DNA from: Gammaproteobacteria bacterium
GTDB taxonomy: Bacteria > Pseudomonadota > Gammaproteobacteria > Steroidobacterales > PWYM01
Length of the DNA stretch: 47,932 nucleotides
Reading direction: 5' to 3'
NCBI GenBank assembly: GCA_007693855.1
Contig: RECU01000029.1
Span: 1-47,932 of the forward strand
Made by a program: the position numbers and the translations under genes. Below, piece by piece: positions 1 to 7,922 of this stretch. The notes beneath the pieces are model-generated. The model made no database searches and was not told where the DNA came from. It saw only the letters and a program-made list of their open reading frames with translations. How positions within the stretch are numbered: the first letter of the stretch is position 1; each line of letters begins with the position of its first letter.

Positions 1-30
1 TTCCCTGCGCCGGCGGGGTACACTGCCGGC

Positions 31-873
31 ATGGAGCAGGCTGTGAGCGACCACCAGCTGCACCCGACTGCGGTGGTCGGACCCCGGGCGAGACTCGCGC
101 CCGACGTCAGGGTGGGCGCGTACGCGGTGATCGAGGACGGTGCCGAGATCGGCGCGGGATGTGTGATCGGCCCGCATGCCGTGGTGCACGGCAGCGTGCA
201 GATGGGACCGGGCAATCGTGTGGGTGCCCATGCGGTCCTGGGCGGCGACCCGCAGCACCTGGGCTTCGACCCCGCCCTGGCCACCGGTGTGCGCATCGGC
301 GCGGATAACGTGTTCCGCGAGGGTGTGACGGTCAACCGGGCGAGCCTGCCGGCGGCGCCGACGACGATCGGAAGCCGCTGCTATCTCATGAACCTCGTGC
401 ATCTCGGCCACGACTGCAGTGTGGCTGACGGCGTCATCCTGGCGACCGGCGTGGCGCTCGGCGGTCATGTCGAGATCGGGGCGGAGGCCTTTCTTGGTGG
501 CGGCGTCATGGTCCATCAGTTCTGCCGCATCGGCGAGCTGGCAATGGTCCGCGGCATGGCCGGCATCGGCAAGGATGTACTGCCGTTCAGCCTGGTCGCT
601 GGTAATCCGGTGCAGCACTATCGTTTAAACCTCGTGGGCCTGCGTCGTGCCGGTCTCGCGCGGGAGGAGATCGCGGCGCTGCAGACCGCCTTTCGAGCCC
701 TGCGGCGTCGCCAGCCGGGGCAGACCGCTCACCCCCGGCCGGAACATGACGCGTCGCAGCCGTCGCCACTGCAGCGCTTGCTGGACTGGCATGAGGCGCC
801 GTCGCGCCGCGGTCTGGCCCCGTTTGCGCGCCCGACCAAGCGCCGTGAGGCGCGGGTGGTCGATGATGGCTGA
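31..873 (+). CDS. lpxA: LpxA, acyl-ACP--UDP-N-acetylglucosamine O/N-acyltransferase
   Basis: Cytoplasmic acyltransferase that puts a 3-hydroxyacyl chain from ACP on position 3 of the UDP-sugar, the first step of lipid A synthesis. Hexapeptide repeats forming a left-handed beta helix span about residues 12-195, followed by a helical C-terminus. The catalytic His lies in HLGHDC (H127); H146 and HQF (H162, Q163) match E. coli H144, H160 and Q161. G175 matches E. coli G173, the hydrocarbon-ruler residue, so a long (C14-like) acyl chain is plausible. At 280 aa it is longer than E. coli LpxA (262) because of a basic C-terminal tail. A GTG at 43, with GGAG six bases upstream, is an equally good or better start than the ATG at 31. 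The next gene overlaps it, and the pair gnnA-gnnB downstream suggests the acceptor is the 3-amino sugar rather than UDP-GlcNAc. Confidence 0.95.
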   Translation: MEQAVSDHQLHPTAVVGPRARLAPDVRVGAYAVIEDGAEIGAGCVIGPHAVVHGSVQMGPGNRVGAHAVLGGDPQHLGFDPALATGVRIGADNVFREGVTVNRASLPAAPTTIGSRCYLMNLVHLGHDCSVADGVILATGVALGGHVEIGAEAFLGGGVMVHQFCRIGELAMVRGMAGIGKDVLPFSLVAGNPVQHYRLNLVGLRRAGLAREEIAALQTAFRALRRRQPGQTAHPRPEHDASQPSPLQRLLDWHEAPSRRGLAPFARPTKRREARVVDDG

Positions 874-1840
874 GCCCACCTCGCCGGTCAGCCCGCTGCG
901 TTGCGCCGTCGTGGGTGTCGGTCACCTGGGTCGCTGGCACGCTGACAAATACCACGCGCACGAAGACTGCGAGCTCGTTGCGGTGGCCGATATCGACGCC
1001 ACTCGCGCGGCTGCGGTGGCGGCACGCCTGGGGTGTGAAGCGGTTGCAGACTACCGCCTGCTGGTCGACCGGGTCGACGCGGTCAGCATTGCGGTGCCGA
1101 CCGAACACCACTACGCCGTGGCGCGGACATTCCTGGAGGCGGGGGTCCATGTGCTGGTGGAAAAACCCATCACCGTCTCGGTCAGCCAGGCCGACGAGCT
1201 CATCGAGTCTGCCACCCGTCAGCAGCGGGTGTTGGCGGTCGGTCATCTGGAACGGTTCAACGCGGTCCTGGCCGCCTGTCCGCTGCCGGCGGCGCCGCGC
1301 TTCATCGAGGCGCATCGGCTCGCGCCTTTCCCGGGTCGCGGGACCGATGTCGATGTCGTGCTCGACCTGATGATTCACGATCTCGACATCATCCTGCACG
1401 CGGTCGATGACGAGCTGGTGGAGGTGGCTGCGGTGGGCGCGCCGGTGCTCACCAGCACGCCCGACATCGCCAATGCGCGCCTGACCTTTGCCGGCGGCTG
1501 CGTGGCCAATGTGACCGCCAGCCGCGTCAGTCTGGACGTACAGCGCAAGATGCGACTGTTCTTCGCCGACAGCTATATTTCGCTGGACTTTCACCAGCGC
1601 AGTTTTACCCGCTGCCACCGCGATCCTGACAGCTCGGCACCGCCGATCCCGGGGATTGCCCTTGAACGTGCGACGGTCGAGGCTGGCGATTCGTTGCGCG
1701 ATGAAATTCATCACTTCGTGGCCTGTATTCGCCAGCGGGTCACCCCGCGGGTGGGGGGGGCGGAGGCGCGGGCTGCGCTTGCCCTGGCTTCACGTATCAG
1801 TCATCTCATCGCCGAAGGCCAGGGAGGAGTCCGTCTATGA
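866..1840 (+). CDS. gnnA: GnnA-like Gfo/Idh/MocA oxidoreductase, UDP-GlcNAc 3-dehydrogenase
   Basis: NAD-dependent sugar oxidoreductase of the Gfo/Idh/MocA family. An N-terminal Rossmann fold carries GVGHLG (residues 17-22) and the family motif EKP (99-101); the C-terminal half is the alpha/beta substrate domain. In Acidithiobacillus ferrooxidans, GnnA oxidises the 3-OH of UDP-GlcNAc so that GnnB can transaminate it, and gnnA-gnnB sit beside lpxA. The same order lpxA-oxidoreductase-aminotransferase here is the main reason for the name. The protein is 324 aa from the ATG at 866; an adjacent ATG at 863 is equally possible. Both overlap the lpxA stop by 8-11 bases, and the stop overlaps the gnnB start by 4 bases, so the three genes are probably translationally coupled. 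The family assignment is firm; the exact substrate is inferred from context. Confidence 0.85.
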   Translation: MAEPTSPVSPLRCAVVGVGHLGRWHADKYHAHEDCELVAVADIDATRAAAVAARLGCEAVADYRLLVDRVDAVSIAVPTEHHYAVARTFLEAGVHVLVEKPITVSVSQADELIESATRQQRVLAVGHLERFNAVLAACPLPAAPRFIEAHRLAPFPGRGTDVDVVLDLMIHDLDIILHAVDDELVEVAAVGAPVLTSTPDIANARLTFAGGCVANVTASRVSLDVQRKMRLFFADSYISLDFHQRSFTRCHRDPDSSAPPIPGIALERATVEAGDSLRDEIHHFVACIRQRVTPRVGGAEARAALALASRISHLIAEGQGGVRL

Positions 1841-3045
1841 AAGTGCCCATGCTCGACCTCGCCGTCCAGGATGCGCCGCTGCTGGAGGAGCTGCGCGCGG
1901 CCATGCTGGCGGTGGCCGGCACCGGGCGCTACATCCGCGGCCCGGTGCTCGAGGCCTTCGAGCGCGACTTTGCCGCCCGGGTGGGTGTGGCCCACGCTGT
2001 CGGGGTGGCCTCGGGGACGGATGCCCTCGAGTTGTCTCTGCAGGCCCTGGACATCGGGCCGGGGGACGAGGTCATCACCAGCGCATTCACTTTTTTCGCG
2101 ACCGCCGAGGTGATCTGCCAACGCGGTGCGACGCCGGTTTTCGTCGACATCGATCCGGCGACCTATACGCTCGATCCCGAAGCCGTGGCGGCGGCGATCA
2201 CCCCACGGACCCGGGCCGTGCTGCCGGTGCACCTGTTCGGCCACCCGGCAGACATGCGTGCGCTCGGCGCACTCGCACACCATCACGGCCTGGCGATCGT
2301 CGAGGACTGCGCCCAGGCGTTCGGTGCCCGTGTCGGCGATCGGCAGGTCGGCAGCCTGGCCGTCGCCGGCGCGTTCAGCTTCTACCCCAGCAAGACTCTG
2401 GGTGCCTGGGGAGATGGCGGCATGATCACCACCGACTCCGCCGAGTTGGCTGCGCGTCTGCGCCGGCTCGGCAACCACGGTCAGCGTAAGGATTACCGCT
2501 ATGTCGAGGTGGCCCGAAACAGCCGCCTGGATGATGTTCAGGCGGCTGTTCTCGCGGTCAAACTGCGTCATGCAGACGCCGCGGCCGCGGCGCGGCGTGC
2601 GATTGCCCGACGCTATTTCGAATGCCTCGTCGATAGCCCGGTGGCACTGCCGTCGACTGCCTCCGGCTGTCGTCATGGCTGGAATTATTTCACGGTGCTG
2701 GTGCCCTCCAGAGATGCGGTCGTTGCCGGCTTGCGCGCGCGCGGCATCGGCTGCGGCGTCTACTACGCGACGCCGCTACATCGGCAACCCGTATTCGCGG
2801 CCCACTGCGCGGACGTTGTCCTGCCGGTCACCGACGCCGTGGCGGCCCGTTGCCTCTCGCTGCCGATTTTTCCGGGTCTCTCCGATGAGGCGGTCGACAC
2901 CGTGTCTGCTGCGTTGCAGGCGTTGGTCGCTGGCGACGAGGCAGACGCAATCAGCAGTGCGGGGGATCAAGCACCCTCGGGCCCATGGGGCCGGGCTGCC
3001 AGCAGTGCCTCGACTTCGTCATCGTCGACCTGGCGGAAGTCCTGA
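1837..3045 (+). CDS. gnnB: GnnB-like DegT/DnrJ/EryC1/StrS aminotransferase
   Basis: PLP-dependent sugar aminotransferase, predicted to convert UDP-3-keto-GlcNAc to UDP-GlcNAc3N with glutamate as amino donor. Family marks are GTDALELSL (60-68), the aspartate in VEDCAQ (155-160) and the PLP lysine in FYPSKTLGAWGDGG (K186). AGGGAGG just upstream supports the ATG at 1837, which overlaps the gnnA stop. At 402 aa it is longer than the usual 360-380. The extra C-terminal residues after about 368 (Ser/Ala-rich) are read through the antisense of the convergent phosphoribosyltransferase, a 79-base overlap, so this tail is probably non-essential. A general StrS-type sugar aminotransferase is the alternative, but the position after lpxA-gnnA favours GnnB. 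Confidence 0.85.
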   Translation: MKVPMLDLAVQDAPLLEELRAAMLAVAGTGRYIRGPVLEAFERDFAARVGVAHAVGVASGTDALELSLQALDIGPGDEVITSAFTFFATAEVICQRGATPVFVDIDPATYTLDPEAVAAAITPRTRAVLPVHLFGHPADMRALGALAHHHGLAIVEDCAQAFGARVGDRQVGSLAVAGAFSFYPSKTLGAWGDGGMITTDSAELAARLRRLGNHGQRKDYRYVEVARNSRLDDVQAAVLAVKLRHADAAAAARRAIARRYFECLVDSPVALPSTASGCRHGWNYFTVLVPSRDAVVAGLRARGIGCGVYYATPLHRQPVFAAHCADVVLPVTDAVAARCLSLPIFPGLSDEAVDTVSAALQALVAGDEADAISSAGDQAPSGPWGRAASSASTSSSSTWRKS

Positions 3046-3599
3046 TAGTGCTGCCCTACCGAGGTGAACCACTCGGGTGTTTCCAGGCAGATCACCTCGT
3101 CGGCCACGGCCGTCACCTCTGCGAGGGTCTCGCGCGGCGCCACGGGGATCGCGGCAATCAGGCGTCGGGGCCGACGGTTGGCCACCAGCCTCAGGGCGGT
3201 GAGCAGCGTGGCGCCGGTGGCGATCCCGTCATCGACCACGATCACGATACGGTCTGCAGGGTCCGCGGGGGCGTGGCCATAGCGGTGTCGCCGCGCTGCC
3301 AAGGCCGCCACCTGTCGGCCGATCTCGGCGTCCAGGTAGGCCTGTGGCACCCGATCCGCCGCGGCGGTAAACAGCGCATGACCGTGTTCGTCGACCGCGC
3401 CCACGGCGAATTCAGGATTGCCGGGTGCGCCGAGCTTGTGAACCAGGGCGATGTCCAGTTCGCCGTCCAGTCGGCGGGCCACGATCGCGCCCATCGGCAC
3501 GGCCCCGCGCGGGACGGCGAGGACCAGGGGCATCGCGCCGCGGTAGCCTGCAAGACGGCCTGCAAGCTGTTCGGCAGCATCTTCCCGGCTTTGAAACAT
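2967..3599 (-). CDS. Phosphoribosyltransferase-family protein
   Basis: Type I phosphoribosyltransferase fold (COG1926-like), 210 aa. The PRPP loop VVDDGIATGATL is at residues 121-132, with the two acidic residues and the GxATGAT turn typical of PRPP binding. An N-terminal AVPRGAVPMG segment (29-38) is also characteristic of the family. The C-terminus (CLETPEWFTSVGQHYQDF) is conserved among uncharacterised members. The actual substrate is unknown; it is not an obvious purine, pyrimidine or orotate enzyme. Start chosen at the ATG at 3599, because upstream in-frame codons run into the tRNA. Its 3' end lies under the last 79 bases of gnnB on the opposite strand. It lies 103 bases downstream of the tRNA-Leu on the same strand, so readthrough from the tRNA promoter is possible. 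Confidence 0.85.
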   Translation of the reverse strand: MFQSREDAAEQLAGRLAGYRGAMPLVLAVPRGAVPMGAIVARRLDGELDIALVHKLGAPGNPEFAVGAVDEHGHALFTAAADRVPQAYLDAEIGRQVAALAARRHRYGHAPADPADRIVIVVDDGIATGATLLTALRLVANRRPRRLIAAIPVAPRETLAEVTAVADEVICLETPEWFTSVGQHYQDFRQVDDDEVEALLAARPHGPEGA

Positions 3600-3702
3600 G
3601 CCCTGACCCGGCTGAATGGTCGCTTGGCCAGTGTAGGCGCTCGCGCCGAGCTTCGGCAAGCCGCGACTGTGGCCAGGCAAGGCCTGTGTTACCTTGCAAG
3701 GA

Positions 3703-3789
<87 letters not shown>

Positions 3790-3825
3790 TCTGACACGAA
3801 CGAGGTCCGCGTCAGGAAGACGCGC

Positions 3826-3854
3826 AATGTAATCACTGTCCCGGGCCTTGTCAA
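3826..3854 (-). promoter_or_regulatory. sigma-70 promoter of tRNA-Leu
   Basis: On the minus strand a perfect -35 TTGACA (3849-3854) is separated by exactly 17 bases from a -10 TACATT (3826-3831). A GC-rich stretch GCGCG follows the -10, as in discriminators of stably regulated RNA promoters under stringent control. Transcription would begin near 3819, about 30 bases before the tRNA. Confidence 0.75.
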
Positions 3855-3884
3855 TTTGCCCGGTGAATTGTTCAGGAGACGGGT

Positions 3885-6110
3885 TTGAGCAGAAGAAGCG
3901 GAAGCCGCCGCCGCGCGGGGCGGACACGGCGAGAGGCGGACGTGCCCGCGGCAGAGCAGGTGTTGGCGGCGCTCGAGCGCGAGGGCGCGCCGGCGACACT
4001 GGAGCGGCTTGCCGAGCAGGTCGAGGTCGCCGCCGAACCACAGGCGCTGGCGGCGCTGGAGGCGCAGCTGGCCGGCCTGATCCGCGCGGGCGAGGTCCTG
4101 CGCAACCGTCGCGACGAGTATCTGCTGGTGCGCAAGGCCGATCTCGTGCCCGGACGGGTCCAGGGACATCGGGACGGCTTCGGGTTTCTGATCCCTGATC
4201 ACGGCGACCAGGACATCTTTCTGCCGGCGCGCCAGATGCGGCGCCTGTTCGACGGCGATCGCGCGGCCGTGCAGGTGCGCGGCCAGGACCGGCAGGGGCG
4301 GCCGATGGGTTCGGTGATGGAAGTGCTCGAGCGCGCGCATTCCGAGCTTGTGGGCCGGCTCCATCGCGAGTCGGGCGTGACCTATGTCGTGCCGGACAAT
4401 CCGCGCATCCCGCATCACGTGGTGATCCCGCGTGGCGGCCATGGTGGCGCGCAGGCGGGTGAGGCGGTGCTGGTCGGGATCGAGGAATATCCCGAAGAGC
4501 ACCGCCTGGCCATTGGTCGGGTCAGTCGCGTGCTCGGCAGCCCCGGCGCGCCAGGCATGGAAGTGGAAATGGCGGTGCACGCCTTCGCCCTGCCGCACGA
4601 GTGGCCGGAAGAGGCGCTTGCCGAGGCCGAGGCCATGCCGCAGCGCGTGCCGACCGCAGCCAAACAGGGGCGGGTGGATCTGCGTGAGCTGCCGCTGGTG
4701 ACCATCGACGGGGCGGACGCGCGGGATTTTGACGACGCGGTCTACTGCGAACCCGCCGATGACGGCTGGCGCATCCTGGTGGCGATTGCGGATGTTTCGC
4801 ATTACGTCCGTCCAGGCTCGCCACTCGACCAAGAGGCCCAGCGCCGCGGTACGTCGGTGTACTTTCCCAACCGCGTCATCCCGATGCTGCCCGAAGCGCT
4901 GTCGAACGGGCTGTGCTCGCTGAATCCGCAGGTCGACCGTCTGTGCATGGTCTGCGACATGCACCTCGGCCGTGACGGCAAGGTCACGGGTTCGGAGTTC
5001 TACTCGGCGGTGATGCGCTCGGCCGCCCGCCTGACCTATGACGACGTGACCACGCTGCTCGAGACGGGCCGCGGACGGCCTGCCCTCCAGCGTCTCGCCG
5101 GGCCCTTGCGTGAACTGCATGCGGCCTGGGAGGCGCTGATTGCGGCGCGCCGCCGGCGGGGCGCGCTGGATTTCGATGTGCCCGAAGTGGCTTTCGACTT
5201 CGACGAGCATGGACATGTCACGGGGCTCAGCCCGCGTCACCGTGGTGTGGCCCACCGCATCATCGAAGAATGCATGATCGCCGCCAATGTCGAGGCGGCA
5301 CGCTTTCTGCGCCACCATCGCATGCCCACGCTGTATCGCGTGCATGAAGGCCCGGCCGACGAAAAGCTCGAGGAACTGCGCCTGTTCCTGGCGACGTTCG
5401 AGGTCAAGCTGCCCAAGGGCCAGACCCTGAAGCCGCGGGATCTCTACCGTGCCGTCGAACGTCTGCATGATCATCCCGAGCGTGAGCTGGTGGAAATGGT
5501 GGTGCTGCGTTCGATGCAGGCGGCGGTCTACCGTCCGCGCAATATCGGCCATTTCGGCCTGGCGCTGCCTGGCTACGCGCATTTCACATCGCCGATTCGT
5601 CGCTATCCCGATCTGCTCGTCCACCGCGGCATCCGCCAGGTGCTCGAGCATGGGTCGGCCAAGGGTTTCGCCTACGCGATGCCGGACATGGAGCGACTGG
5701 GTGATCTGACCTCGCGCGCCGAGCGCCGGGCTGACGAGGCCACCTGGGATGCCCATGACCGTCTCAAGTGCGAGTTCATGCAGGATCACATTGGCACGGA
5801 GTACGACGGTGTCATCACTGGCGTCATGCCTTTCGGCGTGTTCGTGCGGCTGAGCGAGGTCCATGTCGAAGGGCTCGTGCATGTGTCCTACCTCGGAAAG
5901 GAGTATTTCCGCCATGATCCGGTCCGCCGGGCGCTGGTCGGGGAGCGCAGCGGCACGGTTTTCGGGCTGACCGGGCATGTCCGTGTCCGCGTGTTGCGGG
6001 TCAACCTGGAAGACCGCAAGATCGACTTCGAACTTGTCGAGGTGGCTGAGAGCGTCGACACCCCGGAGCCGGCTCCGGCCCGCAAGGGCCGTCGTCGCCG
6101 CCGCCGATGA
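3885..6110 (+). CDS. rnr: Ribonuclease R
   Basis: 3'-to-5' processive exoribonuclease that degrades structured RNA and takes part in rRNA quality control. Order of domains: basic N-terminal tail, winged helix (about 22-85), cold-shock domains (about 86-240), RNB catalytic core (about 250-580) and C-terminal S1 domain (about 625-710), ending in a basic Arg-rich tail. The Mg-binding motif DGADARDFDDAVY begins at D275, with D281, D283 and D284. The FTSPIRRYPDLLVHR signature is present. At 741 aa it is slightly shorter than E. coli RNase R (813). The start is TTG at 3885, with AGGAG at 3874-3878 six bases upstream; no upstream ATG or GTG fits. The stop overlaps the rlmB start by 4 bases, an arrangement also typical of E. 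coli relatives. Confidence 0.97.
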   Translation: MSRRSGSRRRAGRTRREADVPAAEQVLAALEREGAPATLERLAEQVEVAAEPQALAALEAQLAGLIRAGEVLRNRRDEYLLVRKADLVPGRVQGHRDGFGFLIPDHGDQDIFLPARQMRRLFDGDRAAVQVRGQDRQGRPMGSVMEVLERAHSELVGRLHRESGVTYVVPDNPRIPHHVVIPRGGHGGAQAGEAVLVGIEEYPEEHRLAIGRVSRVLGSPGAPGMEVEMAVHAFALPHEWPEEALAEAEAMPQRVPTAAKQGRVDLRELPLVTIDGADARDFDDAVYCEPADDGWRILVAIADVSHYVRPGSPLDQEAQRRGTSVYFPNRVIPMLPEALSNGLCSLNPQVDRLCMVCDMHLGRDGKVTGSEFYSAVMRSAARLTYDDVTTLLETGRGRPALQRLAGPLRELHAAWEALIAARRRRGALDFDVPEVAFDFDEHGHVTGLSPRHRGVAHRIIEECMIAANVEAARFLRHHRMPTLYRVHEGPADEKLEELRLFLATFEVKLPKGQTLKPRDLYRAVERLHDHPERELVEMVVLRSMQAAVYRPRNIGHFGLALPGYAHFTSPIRRYPDLLVHRGIRQVLEHGSAKGFAYAMPDMERLGDLTSRAERRADEATWDAHDRLKCEFMQDHIGTEYDGVITGVMPFGVFVRLSEVHVEGLVHVSYLGKEYFRHDPVRRALVGERSGTVFGLTGHVRVRVLRVNLEDRKIDFELVEVAESVDTPEPAPARKGRRRRRR

Positions 6111-6931
6111 GCGGGCGGCGGCGCAAGGGTGCGCCCGCGCCTGCTCCGCCGGAGCGCGGTCGGGCGGGCCGCCGGAGCGCGGATGCGAGGCAATGGATCT
6201 ACGGCCTGCACAGCGTCGGCACGGTTCTGGCCCGCACACCCGAGCGTCTGATCCGGGTGCTGGTGGATGCGCAGCGGCGGGATCGGCGGCTTGAGCAGCT
6301 GCGAGCAGCGGTGGCGGACGCCGGGCTCACCCTGGAGGTCATGGCCGCCAGTGAGCTTGATCGTCTGGCCGAAGGTGCCGTCCACCAGGGCGTCCTGGCC
6401 GAGGTGGCGGCGCGCGAGCCCATGGATGAGCACGCGTTGATGATGCGCCTCGAGGCTTGTGCGCATCCGCCCCTGGTGCTGGTGCTCGACGGGGTCCAGG
6501 ACCCGCGCAACCTCGGGGCCTGCCTGCGCAGTGCCGATGCGGCCGGCGTGGACGCGGTGGTCATCCCGATGCGCCGGGCGGCTTCACTGACCGCGGCCGC
6601 GATCAAGACCGCGAGCGGCGCAGCGGCGAATGTGCCGCTCGCGCAGGTGGTCAACCTCGCGCGGGTGCTCAGGGCGCTACGCGAACAGGGGTTGCGCATC
6701 ATCGGTGCGGCCGGAGACGCGCCGCACCCAGTGTGGTCGGTCGAGCTCACCGGTCCCCTCGCGCTGGTCATGGGGGGCGAGGGGGAAGGGCTCAGGCACC
6801 TCACCCGCCAGCACTGCGACGCGTTCGTCAGGTTACCCATGGCCGGTGTCGTCGAGAGCCTGAACGTGTCGGTGGCGACGGGGGTGTGCCTGTACGAGGC
6901 GTTGCGCCAGCGGCGGGGGGCGCCGGGATGA
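6107..6931 (+). CDS. rlmB: 23S rRNA (guanosine-2251-2'-O)-methyltransferase RlmB
   Basis: SPOUT-class methyltransferase that 2'-O-methylates G2251 in the peptidyl-transferase P loop of 23S rRNA. The N-terminal substrate-binding domain (about 30-105) includes YGLHSVGTVL and HQGVLAEV. The SPOUT motifs follow: DPRNLGACLRSADAAG (motif 1), VMGGEGEGL (motif 2) and LPMAGVVESLNVSVATGV (motif 3), which together form the SAM knot. 274 aa, with an extra basic N-terminal tail of about 28 residues. Its ATG overlaps the rnr TGA, the same rnr-rlmB pair as in E. coli. An intrinsic terminator follows at 7018-7043. Confidence 0.96.
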   Translation: MSGRRRKGAPAPAPPERGRAGRRSADARQWIYGLHSVGTVLARTPERLIRVLVDAQRRDRRLEQLRAAVADAGLTLEVMAASELDRLAEGAVHQGVLAEVAAREPMDEHALMMRLEACAHPPLVLVLDGVQDPRNLGACLRSADAAGVDAVVIPMRRAASLTAAAIKTASGAAANVPLAQVVNLARVLRALREQGLRIIGAAGDAPHPVWSVELTGPLALVMGGEGEGLRHLTRQHCDAFVRLPMAGVVESLNVSVATGVCLYEALRQRRGAPG

Positions 6932-7017
6932 TTCACGCGGCAGGGTGCTGGCGGCCGCTGTGCCGCGAGGAGTTTTGCTTGCTGCGATGGGGCTCCATCC
7001 ACTAAGATAGGCGGCTG

Positions 7018-7043
7018 CCGCTCCTCAGGGAGCGGTTATTTTT
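7018..7043 (+). terminator. Intrinsic terminator between rlmB and rpsF
   Basis: A perfect 7-bp GC-rich stem (CCGCTCC 7018-7024, GGAGCGG 7029-7035) with a TCAG loop is followed directly by TTATTTTT (7036-7043). It should end the rnr-rlmB transcript; otherwise it would act as an attenuator in the rpsF leader. Confidence 0.75.
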
Positions 7044-7103
7044 CGGCGGCATGACCGTCGAAGGGCAGGGCACTTGGCCTGCTCACTCCTTGCTTCACCG
7101 CAA

Positions 7104-7131
7104 CCGCCGGCGCGAAGGCGCACTTAGGCGG
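7104..7131 (+). promoter_or_regulatory. Structured rpsF leader hairpin, possible S6:S18 feedback site
   Basis: The leader 35-60 bases before rpsF can fold as CCGCC (7104-7108) with GGCGG (7127-7131), enclosing GCGC-GAAG-GCGC (7110-7121) and leaving ACTTA (7122-7126) bulged. rpsF leaders in many bacteria carry an S6:S18-binding motif that controls the operon. I have not matched this sequence to that consensus, so the role is inference. Confidence 0.3.
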
Positions 7132-7165
7132 GCGTCGGGAGGCGATTTATCCACGAGGAGAGACA

Positions 7166-7630
7166 GTGAGACATTACGAAATCGTGTTCCTGGTCCACCC
7201 TGACCAGAGCGAGCAGGTGCCCGCCATGGTGGAGCGCTACCGCGGCCTTATCGAGGGCAACGGGGGCCAGATCCATCGCCACGAGGACTGGGGCCGCCGC
7301 CAGCTCGCCTATCAGATCAACAAGGTCCACAAGGCGCATTACGTGCTGCTGAACATCGAGTCGGACAAGCCCACGCTCGACGAGCTGGTCTCGATGTTCC
7401 GCTTCAACGACGCGGTGCTTCGTCACATGGTGATCCATCGCGAGGAGGCGGTGACCGAGCCCTCGCTGATGGCCAAGGCCGCGGACGAAGAGAAGTCACG
7501 GGATTCGCGCCGTCGTGACGAGGGCGACGGCCGCCGACGTGAGCGTGGCGATCGCGATGATGACAGCGACCACGACAACGACAGCGACGACGATGACAGC
7601 GACGGCGATGACGCCGGTCGCTCGTCCTGA
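7166..7630 (+). CDS. rpsF: 30S ribosomal protein S6 with long acidic tail
   Basis: Small-subunit protein that binds the central domain of 16S rRNA together with S18. Residues 1-95 are the ordinary S6 ferredoxin-like fold ([18 protein letters not shown], then [10 protein letters not shown] and HYVLLNIE). After about residue 105 comes a highly charged tail: a basic/acidic mix of RRRDEG repeats, then about 20 residues made almost only of Asp, Ser and His, ending GRSS. 154 aa against 131-135 in E. coli, where RimK adds extra glutamates to the C-terminus; here an acidic tail is genetically encoded. GTG start at 7166 with CGAGGAGAG directly upstream. First gene of the rpsF-rpsR-rplI operon. Confidence 0.96.
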   Translation: MRHYEIVFLVHPDQSEQVPAMVERYRGLIEGNGGQIHRHEDWGRRQLAYQINKVHKAHYVLLNIESDKPTLDELVSMFRFNDAVLRHMVIHREEAVTEPSLMAKAADEEKSRDSRRRDEGDGRRRERGDRDDDSDHDNDSDDDDSDGDDAGRSS

Positions 7631-7654
7631 TCGCAAGCACAGGGAGACAGGAAC

Positions 7655-7879
7655 ATGGCCAGGTTTTTCCGTCGCAGGAAGTTTTGCCGTTTCACCGCCG
7701 AGGACGTCAAGGAGATCGACTACAAGGATCTCGCGACCCTCAAGGCCTACGTGACAGAGACCGGCAAGATCGTCCCGAGCCGTATCACGGGGACCAAGGC
7801 GCCCTATCAGCGCCAGCTGGCCACCGCCGTGAAACGCGCGCGATACATCGCGCTGCTGCCCTACACCGACCGGCATTGA
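7655..7879 (+). CDS. rpsR: 30S ribosomal protein S18
   Basis: 74-aa primary rRNA-binding protein and partner of S6. The family core is complete: RRRKFCRF near the N-terminus, then [19 protein letters not shown], and the C-terminal [23 protein letters not shown] precedes the ATG at 7655. It lies 24 bases after rpsF in the standard rpsF-rpsR order; in many relatives priB lies between the two, but not here. Confidence 0.98.
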   Translation: MARFFRRRKFCRFTAEDVKEIDYKDLATLKAYVTETGKIVPSRITGTKAPYQRQLATAVKRARYIALLPYTDRH

Positions 7880-7922
7880 GGCGCTTGCCCGAGCGTCACT
7901 GGCGCTCTGGCAGTCCGGTTTG

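Noticed and set aside
20-30. TACACT as a -10 promoter for lpxA
   Set aside because: It lies only about 8 bases from the ATG with no -35 in the window; lpxA is normally inside a larger operon.
3660-3702. Terminator after tRNA-Leu
   Set aside because: The inverted repeats there (CCTTGCAAGG, CAGGC-CTT-GCCTG) lack a T-tract on the minus strand.
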